Assembly (NCBI RefSeq): GCF_900114245.1
Contig: NZ_FOSK01000008.1
Span: forward strand, 124,001 to 188,000
Direction: 5' to 3'
Length of the DNA: 64,000 nt
From: Pseudovibrio ascidiaceicola
GTDB lineage: Bacteria > Pseudomonadota > Alphaproteobacteria > Rhizobiales > Stappiaceae
Part shown: piece by piece, positions 25,169-32,660 of the stretch
How the letters are laid out: every line of letters begins with the position of its first letter
Position numbering within the stretch: the stretch's first letter is position 1
Made by a program: the position numbers and the translations under genes
The notes under the pieces: model-generated
Told to the model about the DNA's origin: nothing
The model's database searches: none
What the model saw: only the letters and a program-made list of their open reading frames with translations

Positions 25169-25813
25169 TTAAGCGGTGGAGCGGGCGCTGAGCAGCTTCA
25201 CAGCGAAAGCTGCCATGATGCCGGCGAAAGAATAGTCAAGGATGCGCATCACCCGTGGTGAGCTGCGCAGGAACTTGGAGACAGCAGAGGCCCCAAACAC
25301 CATTACCAGACTGCTTGGCACGTTCAGCAGAATGAAGAAGAAACCAAGGAACAGCAGTTTGGAGGTTGCATATGGATCAGACGCGGACACAAACTGTGGG
25401 AGGAAGGTTACGAAGAACAGCACAACTTTAGGGTTGAGCAGGTTGATCGTGACAGCCTTAGCCCAGATGGCTCTTGGTGTTTCGCGGGATGCTTCGCCTT
25501 CTTCCAATGAAAGGGCTGAGCCGTTGCGCAGGATCTGGAAGGCCAGGTACACCAGATAGAGCGCGCCCACTGTTTTGAGGATCTGGAAGGCGAACTCAGA
25601 TGCAGCGAGCAGTGCGGAGATGCCAACGGCTGCCAGAAACGCATGGATCATGATGCCGTTTGTTGCGCCGATGATCGCAACCAGTCCCGCTTTGCGACCT
25701 TGTGTGAGCGTTTTGCTCATGAAGAAGGTCATGTCCGGTCCAGGAGTAATGGACAGGATGAAGGCAGCAAGGGTAAAGCCCGCCATCACACTTAGTTCAG
25801 GCACAAAATACAT
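25169..25813 (-). CDS. LysE/RhtB-family amino acid exporter
   Basis: Inner-membrane efflux protein of 214 aa with about six hydrophobic segments. The family signature SITPGPDMTFFMSKTLTQGR (residues about 20-39) followed by GLVAIIGATNGI is present. Start ATG 25813 has AGAGGG upstream. LysE-type proteins export lysine, threonine, homoserine or homoserine lactone; the substrate is unknown here. It is in the same direction as the AlaX and cls genes. Confidence 0.88.
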   Translation of the reverse strand: MYFVPELSVMAGFTLAAFILSITPGPDMTFFMSKTLTQGRKAGLVAIIGATNGIMIHAFLAAVGISALLAASEFAFQILKTVGALYLVYLAFQILRNGSALSLEEGEASRETPRAIWAKAVTINLLNPKVVLFFVTFLPQFVSASDPYATSKLLFLGFFFILLNVPSSLVMVFGASAVSKFLRSSPRVMRILDYSFAGIMAAFAVKLLSARSTA

Positions 25814-25902
25814 GTGAAAGGCCCTCTGGGTTATTATTCTCAATTGGCCCTAACGTATTTTACTGCCCCCGCGCAAGTCTACTGAACTGTCCTCATTAAA
25901 AA

Positions 25903-27333
25903 CTAAAGTATTGGTGAGAAGAGGCGGGCGGCCTGGGCCAGGACGCGGAAGGCGTAGCGGCGGTTGTTGAGTTCGAGGCGATCTGTTTGTCGGGCGCCTT
26001 TGAAATCTTGTTGCAGCATCTCTTCGGTTTTCCTGATCATATTCTGGCCCGTGAACCAGAGGGTGATCTCGAAGTTGATGTTGAAGGAGCGGTTGTCGAA
26101 GTTGACTGTGCCGATGCCTGCCAGTTCCTCATCGATGAGGATGACTTTTTCGTGCAGGAAGCCTTCCAGATAACGATAGACCTTGATGCCATGGCTGGCG
26201 AGGTTATCTGCATGGGCGTAGCTGGCGAGCCAGACGAGCCAGTGGTCAGCTTTCTCTGGCAGGAGGATGCGCACGTCCACACCGCGCAAAGCGGCTGCGT
26301 AGAGGGCTGTGAGGACCTCGATGCCCGGTACAAAGTATGGGCTGACGATCCAGATGCGGTCCTTAGCTCTTGAAATGCTCTCCACGAACGTGATGGCGCA
26401 GTCTTCCTGAATGTCCGCCGGGCCTGTTGGCATGACCATGACGCTTTCCCCACCCGTTTGGGAGAAGGTGGAGGGCAGCTCCAGCTGTAATGTCTTGCCC
26501 GTTGCAAATTGCCAGTCTTCGCTGAAGGACAGTGTGGCCGCCAGTGCTGCAGGGCCGGTGACTTTGACGTGGGTGTCTCGCCAGTGGCCGAACTCCTTGG
26601 ACAGCCCCAGATACTCCTCACCGATGTTGTGGCCGCCGATCCAGCAGTGTTTGCTGTCTGTGACCACGACTTTGCGGTGATTGCGATAGTTGAGGCGCAT
26701 GGGGCCGAGCATGCGCATAAGGCGATGGCGTTTGTTGAAGGCGCTGACACGGACGCCGGCGTCTTGCAGGCGCGTCAGGTACTGGGTGGAAAGAGAGCGG
26801 GAGCCGATGTCGTCGTAAAGCAGGCAGACGCGCAGGCCTGCTTTGGCGCGTTCTATCAGGGCGTCGGCCAGCTCCAGTCCAATACTGTCTTCGCGGATGA
26901 TGAAGAACTGGACGAGGACATGTCTTTCGGCGGTGCGGATGCCTTCAATGATGGAGGCAAACATCTCAGGGCCATCAATGAGCAGATCGCACTGATTGTT
27001 TTCTAAGAAAGGCACGGAAGCGACGCGGGTGTGCACGCGCCACTTGTTGCTGGCCGTGTCGTCTACATACGGTGTGTGGCGGTTGAGGACGTCCGCTTCA
27101 ATTTGGGAGATATCGTCCCGCACCTCGATGTAATCATCCAGCCGTTTCCACGCGAAGATGAAGTAGAGAGGGACCGTTGGCATGGGGATGAAAAACAGGG
27201 AGAGCAGCCAGGCAATGCTGCCTTGTGAGGTGCGCGAGTACATGATCTCGCGAATGGCACAAATGACTGCCAATGCGTAGAAAAGTACACTGAAAATTGC
27301 GATCAGGGGAAGAAGGCTAAATGAAGATTCCAA
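25903..27333 (-). CDS. cls: Cardiolipin synthase (phospholipase D superfamily)
   Basis: Membrane enzyme of 476 aa that condenses two phosphatidylglycerols to cardiolipin. Two N-terminal membrane helices (about residues 7-27 and 38-60), then two PLD/HKD motifs: NYRNHRKVVVTD near residue 215 and FLHEKVILIDEEL near residue 390. Length and architecture are those of ClsA. Upstream lie two hairpins that separate it from cysK. It runs in the same direction as lysE with a gap of 89 bases. Confidence 0.92.
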   Translation of the reverse strand: MESSFSLLPLIAIFSVLFYALAVICAIREIMYSRTSQGSIAWLLSLFFIPMPTVPLYFIFAWKRLDDYIEVRDDISQIEADVLNRHTPYVDDTASNKWRVHTRVASVPFLENNQCDLLIDGPEMFASIIEGIRTAERHVLVQFFIIREDSIGLELADALIERAKAGLRVCLLYDDIGSRSLSTQYLTRLQDAGVRVSAFNKRHRLMRMLGPMRLNYRNHRKVVVTDSKHCWIGGHNIGEEYLGLSKEFGHWRDTHVKVTGPAALAATLSFSEDWQFATGKTLQLELPSTFSQTGGESVMVMPTGPADIQEDCAITFVESISRAKDRIWIVSPYFVPGIEVLTALYAAALRGVDVRILLPEKADHWLVWLASYAHADNLASHGIKVYRYLEGFLHEKVILIDEELAGIGTVNFDNRSFNINFEITLWFTGQNMIRKTEEMLQQDFKGARQTDRLELNNRRYAFRVLAQAARLFSPIL

Positions 27334-27371
27334 GCGTTACAACTCCTGTAAGGCGAGGACCTACTTATAGC

Positions 27372-27464
27372 TGCGCCAAGAGGATTGGTCAAAACCTCTT
27401 GGCGCATTTTGCAAAGACTTCCGTTAACGGCAGTTTACCGTTGTTTGGCGGTGTATAAACTGCC
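27372..27464. repeat. Two adjacent inverted repeats between cysK and cls
   Basis: TGCGCCAAGAGG (27372-27383) is perfectly inverted at 27395-27406 (12 bp), and GGCAGTTTA (27429-27437) is inverted at 27456-27464 (9 bp). The first has TTTT only on the plus side, so it is a poor terminator for cysK; regulatory or terminator roles remain open. Confidence 0.6.
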
Positions 27465-27530
27465 TTGGTAATCGCTTTTTCCCTATCCTTGTCGCGGATT
27501 ATTCACCCGGTTCAAGGATAGGCACAAGCC

Positions 27531-28568
27531 TCAGGCAGCTTCAAATGGAATGGCGATTTCGGATTTGCGTTCCATCCACTCAGGGACTGGCAGGCCTTTT
27601 TCGCGTAGGAAGGTCGGGTTGAACATCTTGCCCTGATAGCGGGTGCCATAGTCACACAGTATGGTCACGATGGTGTGGCCTGGACCAAGTTCTTTTGCCA
27701 GGCGGATTGCACCAGCGACGTTGATGCCGGAGGAGCCGCCAAGGCAGAGGCCTTCGTGTTCCAGAAGTTCGAAGTTGATCAGCAGGCCTTCTTCATCAGA
27801 GATGCGATAAGGGATGTCGATCGGTGCATCTTCCAGATTGGCAGTGATGCGGCCCTGACCGATGCCCTCTGAGATAGAGGAGCCTTCAGACTTCAGCTCG
27901 CCGTGGGCGTAATAGTTGTACAGCGCTGCGCCGTGTGGGTCTGCAAGGCCGATCTTGATGTTCGGGTTCTTTTCCTTCAGGCCGATGCCGGTGCCTGCAA
28001 GCGTGCCGCCGGTGCCGACTGCGCAGATGAAGCCGTCTACCTTGCCGTCGGTCTGCTGCCAGATCTCCTGAGCAGTGGTTTCAATATGGCCCTGACGGTT
28101 GGCGGTGTTGTCGAACTGATTGGCCCAGATAGCGCCTTGCGGATGGGTTCTGTTCAGCTCTTCAGCAACGCGCTGCGAGACCTTGATGTAGTTGTTCGGG
28201 TTTTTATAGGGAACAGCCGGAACTTCGATCAGCTCAGCGCCTGCAATGCGCAGCATGTCTTTCTTTTCCTGAGACTGGGTCTCCGGAATGACGATCACGG
28301 AGCGATAGCCCAGAGCGTTGCCGACCAGCGCAAGGCCGATACCGGTGTTGCCCGCAGTGCCTTCCACAATGATGCCGCCCGGCTTGAGCGTGCCGCGTTT
28401 GACAGCGTCGTTGATGATGAAGAGAGCGGCGCGGTCCTTGACAGACTGGCCCGGGTTCATGAACTCGGCTTTGCCGAGGATCTCACAGCCGGTTCGCTCG
28501 GAAGGGCCTTTGAGGCGAATAAGTGGAGTGTTGCCGATGGCTTCGATGGCAGAGGCGCGCGTATCCAT
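27531..28568 (-). CDS. Cysteine synthase A (O-acetylserine sulfhydrylase-like)
   Basis: PLP-dependent enzyme of 345 aa making cysteine from O-acetylserine and sulfide. IGNTPLIRL opens the fold, PGQSVKDRAALFII contains the PLP lysine (SVKDR), EGTAGNTGIGLAL is the substrate-binding loop and GTGGTLAGTG the phosphate loop; late GGSSGINVAGA is also typical. It is about 35 residues longer than E. coli CysK, a form common in alphaproteobacteria. Start ATG 28568 (GAGAGAAAC upstream) is preferred to TTG 28580. A cystathionine beta-synthase-like activity cannot be excluded. Confidence 0.88.
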   Translation of the reverse strand: MDTRASAIEAIGNTPLIRLKGPSERTGCEILGKAEFMNPGQSVKDRAALFIINDAVKRGTLKPGGIIVEGTAGNTGIGLALVGNALGYRSVIVIPETQSQEKKDMLRIAGAELIEVPAVPYKNPNNYIKVSQRVAEELNRTHPQGAIWANQFDNTANRQGHIETTAQEIWQQTDGKVDGFICAVGTGGTLAGTGIGLKEKNPNIKIGLADPHGAALYNYYAHGELKSEGSSISEGIGQGRITANLEDAPIDIPYRISDEEGLLINFELLEHEGLCLGGSSGINVAGAIRLAKELGPGHTIVTILCDYGTRYQGKMFNPTFLREKGLPVPEWMERKSEIAIPFEAA

Positions 28569-28814
28569 AGTTTCTCTCAAATAATTCGTATGACCAAAAA
28601 ATCAGAATGCGGGTGTTTACCCCTTTTGAGACCACGCTACTGCGCTGACCTCACGAGAACAAGAAATGGGCTGCCAAAGGGTGCGTCAGACTAGGATATT
28701 ATTCTCTTTGCGATTGCGCGTGAGAACAAAATTGCTCACGGGGTGCGTGGCTTTCGAATGAGTACGCTAAATGCGATTTGAGAGAGTATCGATTTGCGCG
28801 CAGTCCCGTCTCTG

Positions 28815-29504
28815 TCAGGACCTGCTTTCCAGCCAGGTGATGGCATCTTTGGTGGCTTTCCAGAGAATCTCACCGTTCTCACCTGCGCGCAGCATGAAGG
28901 AGTTATGGACTTCCTTCGGGACAGGCTGCACTTCCAACAGATTTACCTGCGTATCCAGTGCCGGAGCAAAAGCTTCTTTGCGGGTGACCACAAAGCGCTC
29001 ATCTGTTGGGACGCGGGACTGGTCTTTCTTCAGGCTGGCAGACTGCAGTGCCTTGTTGTGCGTGGCAGGTTGCATCACGGTAACGGCGATGGCCCGGCCA
29101 TCTGGCAGCAGATGCGTCTCGTTTTGCTGGACCTCGGAATTATAGATGACCTCGCCGTGGTTATCGATCAGTTCGACCCATAGGGTTTTGCGGCCCTCAA
29201 TTTCCACTTCACCCACCCAGATAGACAGATCGCTCTCTAGCGGATCAGCATAGGGTGTCTTTGAAGGTGGGGCGACGGTGACGGCCAGATAATCTTCTGG
29301 CATGGCGTAGGTGTTGCCGTTGTCGGACTTTTCGATGAGCTGGGGCCCTGAGGTTGTCGCAGGAGCGGAGGCGGGTGGTGTTTCTGCGTGCGAAGGCGCG
29401 GCCAAGACGAGTGGCGCAGCGATGCAGGCAGCAAGAAACCCTGACCTTGTGAGATGAAACTTCAAGATGTGCGGCAGACCGCACGTCGGCAACAGACTAC
29501 TCAT
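28815..29504 (-). CDS. Secreted protein of unknown function
   Basis: No family recognised; 229 aa from ATG 29504, which has GGGAG 7 bases upstream. After a polar stretch there is a hydrophobic helix (SGFLAACIAAPLVLAAPSHA) ending in an AxA cleavage site at about residue 40, then a Pro/Ala/Ser-rich linker and a soluble domain (YAMPEDYLAVTVAPP, WVGEVEIEGRKTLWVEL). The long n-region before the signal helix is unusual; a shorter start could not be found in phase. Likely periplasmic. It stands alone. Confidence 0.6.
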   Translation of the reverse strand: MSSLLPTCGLPHILKFHLTRSGFLAACIAAPLVLAAPSHAETPPASAPATTSGPQLIEKSDNGNTYAMPEDYLAVTVAPPSKTPYADPLESDLSIWVGEVEIEGRKTLWVELIDNHGEVIYNSEVQQNETHLLPDGRAIAVTVMQPATHNKALQSASLKKDQSRVPTDERFVVTRKEAFAPALDTQVNLLEVQPVPKEVHNSFMLRAGENGEILWKATKDAITWLESRS

Positions 29505-30216
29505 TGATGGCTCCCTGACTTTCACGCAGCAACTTTCCCAGAGGGGGCGCCTTATTATGTGCACATCAACAGTCATCACTTAGTAGTGACTATGATATTA
29601 TGCACTAGATATATTAAAGGTATACGCATTTACTTAGAGTATCTATGCCATAATAATTGTATATAAATTATGTTTCGCGTATTTATACTTTCAGGTTATT
29701 TAAATGCTATTATGTAAAATTTTCATTGTGTTGATTTGCTATGCGAATTGGATAGATCTGTGATGTAGATCTCAGTTTGTGCATATGGCAAAAAAATCTA
29801 GTAATTTTCCGTAGAAGCTAAGCTTTTGAAAGAACAGCGCTTCATTTCGGCCAATTTTGTGTGGGTGCTAAAGATGGTTGGACGTCATTTGGGCTTGTGA
29901 TTGATATGCACAGCTCTCCCGACTTACGAACTCCCTGAAAATTGAAGGAGCCAATGCTGCGTCAGTGAGTGGCCATGTGCAGGATCAGGGTCAGTTTTAA
30001 CGCAAAATGGAAGGCATCCGCTTTTGTGCGGAAGAGAGTTCTACCCAAATGGACTTTATGTCTTCGGCCAGCAGCACTTGATAGTGCTCCCAGTTCGCTT
30101 CGCGTGAACATGGTTTTCTATCCATTATTTTTCTTGTTTTCTGGATAGACGCGCGCGCACGTTTATTGTGAAGAGAAAGACTGCTTAAGAAGAAGGGGAG
30201 GATAAAGAAAAGAGTA
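29505..30216. other. Intergenic region, very AT-rich in its first 300 bases
   Basis: No gene I can support. From about 29580 to 29830 the sequence is markedly A/T-rich; beyond that it is average. A 49-codon frame on the minus strand (30111 to 29962) is discussed as a finding only. The minus-strand tRNA genes follow, so their transcripts run into this region. Confidence 0.55.
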
Positions 30217-30291
30217 TGGCTCCCCGGGCCGGATTCGAACCAGCGACCAAGCGGTTAACAGCCGCTTGCTCTACCACTGAGCTACCGGGGA
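30217..30291 (-). tRNA. tRNA-Asn (GTT)
   Basis: 75 bases with encoded CCA. Acceptor TCCCCGG pairs with CCGGGGA; the anticodon loop CTGTTAA carries GTT; the T arm GGTTCGAATCC is canonical. Identical to the copy at 30332. Confidence 0.95.
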
Positions 30292-30331
30292 TCATACTAT
30301 GCTTGCCATTGGCGTCGATCGATAAAAGAAG

Positions 30332-30406
30332 TGGCTCCCCGGGCCGGATTCGAACCAGCGACCAAGCGGTTAACAGCCGCTTGCTCTACCACTGAGCTAC
30401 CGGGGA
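30332..30406 (-). tRNA. tRNA-Asn (GTT), second identical copy
   Basis: Identical to the copy 40 bases away. Being upstream on the minus strand, it is transcribed first, and both probably come from one transcript. Confidence 0.95.
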
Positions 30407-30675
30407 TCATGACACCCTTGCGAGTTTGCCTCGCCGTTTGCGTGAGGAGGCTTTTACATAGGCATGTTGTGTTTGCCAAGTCGTTTTTTGCGTATTTTTC
30501 GATTTGTGGACAGTTTCTCTATTTTTTTATTGAGATATCCAAGGGGGTTAGCCAGAAATCTCCAAAAACCGCGGATTTTGCGGGTTTGATTTTCTGGTGA
30601 TGTTGGAATCCTCACAAAGACAATTGACAGGGGAGCTGATTGCGCCGCACATTGAAGGCCAGAACTCCAGTTTCT

Positions 30676-30862
30676 TTTTGTTCCGGCTCAGGCTTTGGAA
30701 TGACAAGATTAAACGGGAATGCGGTTCCATAAATTATGGAGATAAGCCGCAGCTGCCCCCGCAACTGTGAGCGGTGAGACTATAGCGAAGATCCCACTGG
30801 CCTTTAAGGGGCTGGGAAGGGGCTATAGTCGGTTGAGCCGCAAGCCAGGAGACCGGCTGGAG
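30676..30862 (+). ncRNA. Adenosylcobalamin riboswitch
   Basis: Cobalamin-sensing leader of the cob operon. Core parts are in order: GGGAATGCGG, GCCGCAGCTGCCCCCGCAAC (30747 onward), TGTGAGCGGTGA, CCACTGG with GCTGGGAAGG, and the B12 box GCAAGCCAGGAGAC at 30840-30853. It lies 150 bases before cobU. Coenzyme B12 binding should reduce expression of cobU-W-N-O-Q. Boundaries are approximate. Confidence 0.93.
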
Positions 30863-30925
30863 ATATGATTTGACATAGGACTGCTGTCGGGTGGACGGCG
30901 AGAGGTGCTCATGACGCATATTTTC

Positions 30926-30944
30926 CTGTCTCCGTGCGAGACAG
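30926..30944 (+). promoter_or_regulatory. Hairpin downstream of the riboswitch, candidate expression platform
   Basis: CTGTCTC (30926-30932) pairs perfectly with GAGACAG (30938-30944). A second small stem, GAAGC/GCTTC, lies at 30971-30984. Neither has a strong T-run, so control may be translational or Rho-dependent. Confidence 0.45.
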
Positions 30945-31011
30945 TTGCTGTACTTTCGTATTCTTTGACTGAAGCCCCGGCTTCTATGCTCTTGCTGGCC
31001 AGCTAACAAAG

Positions 31012-31572
31012 ATGGCTGAACAGAGAGGCGACCTTCGTGTTCGCCATTGTCTTGTAACGGGCGGTGCCCGTTCCGGGAAAAGCGCATATGCGGAAAAGCT
31101 GGTTATAAGCTGCGGGCGACGCCCGACTTATATTGCGACAGGCCAGGCCTTTGACGGTGAAATGGAGGAACGCATCGCGCATCATAAGGTGCAGCGCGGC
31201 GACCTTTGGGACACTGTTGAGGAGCCGTTGGAGCTTGTGCGCGTGCTGAAAACGCACGCCACTGCTGATCGTGCCATCCTCGTTGATTGTCTGACCCTTT
31301 GGCTTTCCAACCTCATGCATGCGGAGCGGGACTGGACCGCGGAGCTTGAACAGCTTCGTGAGGTCCTTAGTTCTGCGTCATGCCCCATTGTGTTTGTGGG
31401 CAATGAGGTGGGCATGGGTATTGTACCCGAAAACGCCATGGCCCGTGCTTTTAGAGATGAGGCTGGGCGCCTGAACCAGCGTATCGCTGAACTCTGCCAT
31501 TTTGTGATGTTTGTTGCTGCTGGTCAGCCTTTGCAGCTGAAGCCTGCTGTTTTTCCGGAGATTTCCCTATGA
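31012..31572 (+). CDS. cobU: Adenosylcobinamide kinase / adenosylcobinamide-phosphate guanylyltransferase
   Basis: Bifunctional enzyme (CobU, called CobP in the aerobic pathway) that phosphorylates adenosylcobinamide and adds GMP before nucleotide-loop assembly; 186 aa, the usual length. P-loop LVTGGARSGKSAYAE near residue 20, LVDCLTLWLSNLM, and the NEVGMGIVPENAMARAFRDE stretch are all typical. First gene behind the cobalamin riboswitch; overlaps cobW by four bases. The ribosome site is weak, in line with translational control by the leader. Confidence 0.94.
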   Translation: MAEQRGDLRVRHCLVTGGARSGKSAYAEKLVISCGRRPTYIATGQAFDGEMEERIAHHKVQRGDLWDTVEEPLELVRVLKTHATADRAILVDCLTLWLSNLMHAERDWTAELEQLREVLSSASCPIVFVGNEVGMGIVPENAMARAFRDEAGRLNQRIAELCHFVMFVAAGQPLQLKPAVFPEISL

Positions 31573-32660
31573 CTGTTTCTTTTGCTGCCCCTTCTAAAAA
31601 AATCCCTGCTGTCATCATCACTGGTTTTCTGGGTGCTGGAAAAACAACGCTGGTGCGCAACTTGCTGATGAAGGCACAGGACAAGCGCATTGCGCTCATC
31701 GTCAACGAGTTTGGCGAGATGGGGTTTGATGGCTCACTGGTCAATGGCTGTGCTGATCCGGATTGCTCTGCTGATGAGGTGGTGGAGCTGGCCAATGGCT
31801 GCATCTGCTGCACGGTGGCTGATGATTTTCTGCCAACTATGGAAATGTTGCTGGAGCGCGAGCAGGTGCCAGATGTGGTTGTGATTGAGACCTCTGGTCT
31901 TGCCTTGCCGCAGCCGTTGGTGCGTGCGTTCAACTGGCCCTCTGTCAAACCACGTGTGACCGTTGACAGTGTGGTGACTGTGGTGGATGCGCCGGCTGTT
32001 GCTGCTGGCAAGGTAGCTTCTGATGAAGAGGCGGTTGCTGCGCAGCGCGCTGCTGATGATGCGCTGGACCATGAAAGCCCGGTGGAAGAGTTGTTTGCTG
32101 ATCAGCTGACCTGTGCTGACCTTGTTGTGCTTTCCAAAGCTGATCTTTTGACTGAAGCAGAATTGGCGGCTGTCAAGCAGACGATCCGTGGCCGTGTTCG
32201 CGATGGGGTTGAGATTGTTTCTGCCTCTCATGGTGAGCTGGCGCTGGATGTTCTGCTTGGGCGGGATGCTGGTGCAGAAGATGATATGGACTTGCGCCTT
32301 TCTCACCATGAAGCGCAGCATGCTCACGACCACGACCACGACCACGACCATCATCACGAACATTCTCATGATGATTTTGAGAGCTTTGTTTTGCCGGTTC
32401 GCCGCTTTGCCTCCTTAGAAGAGGTTAAGGCTCAGGTGGAAACGGCCATGAAGGTTTCTGGTGTGCTGCGCATTAAGGGCAGTGTGGTGGTGGATGGTAA
32501 AACTGCGCCTGTGCTGGTGCAGGCGGTTGGGCCGCGTGTGGAGGCATGGTTTGCGGCTGGCAGTGAAAGCCATTCCAAACTGGTTGTGATTGGCCTTGCG
32601 GGACTGGACAAGCACAGTGTGCAGGCTGCGCTCAGTGAATTTGAACTGGTTAAGCGCTGA
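31569..32660 (+). CDS. cobW: CobW-type metal chaperone GTPase
   Basis: G3E-family P-loop GTPase, 363 aa, needed for cobalt insertion by the CobNST chelatase. Walker A is GFLGAGKTTLVRN (about residues 19-31), the metal-binding CxCC motif is NGCICCTVAD, and base-recognition SKAD follows. A histidine/aspartate-rich tail of HD repeats (about residues 253-270) precedes the C-terminal CobW_C domain and probably binds cobalt. It overlaps cobU by four bases and cobN by one. Confidence 0.94.
   Translation: MTVSFAAPSKKIPAVIITGFLGAGKTTLVRNLLMKAQDKRIALIVNEFGEMGFDGSLVNGCADPDCSADEVVELANGCICCTVADDFLPTMEMLLEREQVPDVVVIETSGLALPQPLVRAFNWPSVKPRVTVDSVVTVVDAPAVAAGKVASDEEAVAAQRAADDALDHESPVEELFADQLTCADLVVLSKADLLTEAELAAVKQTIRGRVRDGVEIVSASHGELALDVLLGRDAGAEDDMDLRLSHHEAQHAHDHDHDHDHHHEHSHDDFESFVLPVRRFASLEEVKAQVETAMKVSGVLRIKGSVVVDGKTAPVLVQAVGPRVEAWFAAGSESHSKLVVIGLAGLDKHSVQAALSEFELVKR
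32325..32348 (+). repeat. CACGAC hexamer tandem repeat in cobW
   Basis: Four perfect in-frame copies of CACGAC code for the His-Asp metal-binding tract of CobW. Copy number could vary by slippage without breaking frame. Confidence 0.8.

Noticed and set aside
30331-30600. Open frame over the second tRNA-Asn gene and beyond
   Set aside because: Its first 30 residues are the translation of a tRNA complement, a common false gene prediction.
31734-32369. Frame opposite cobW beginning with a Val/Met-rich stretch
   Set aside because: Reverse complement of the His-Asp repeat tract; no independent evidence.
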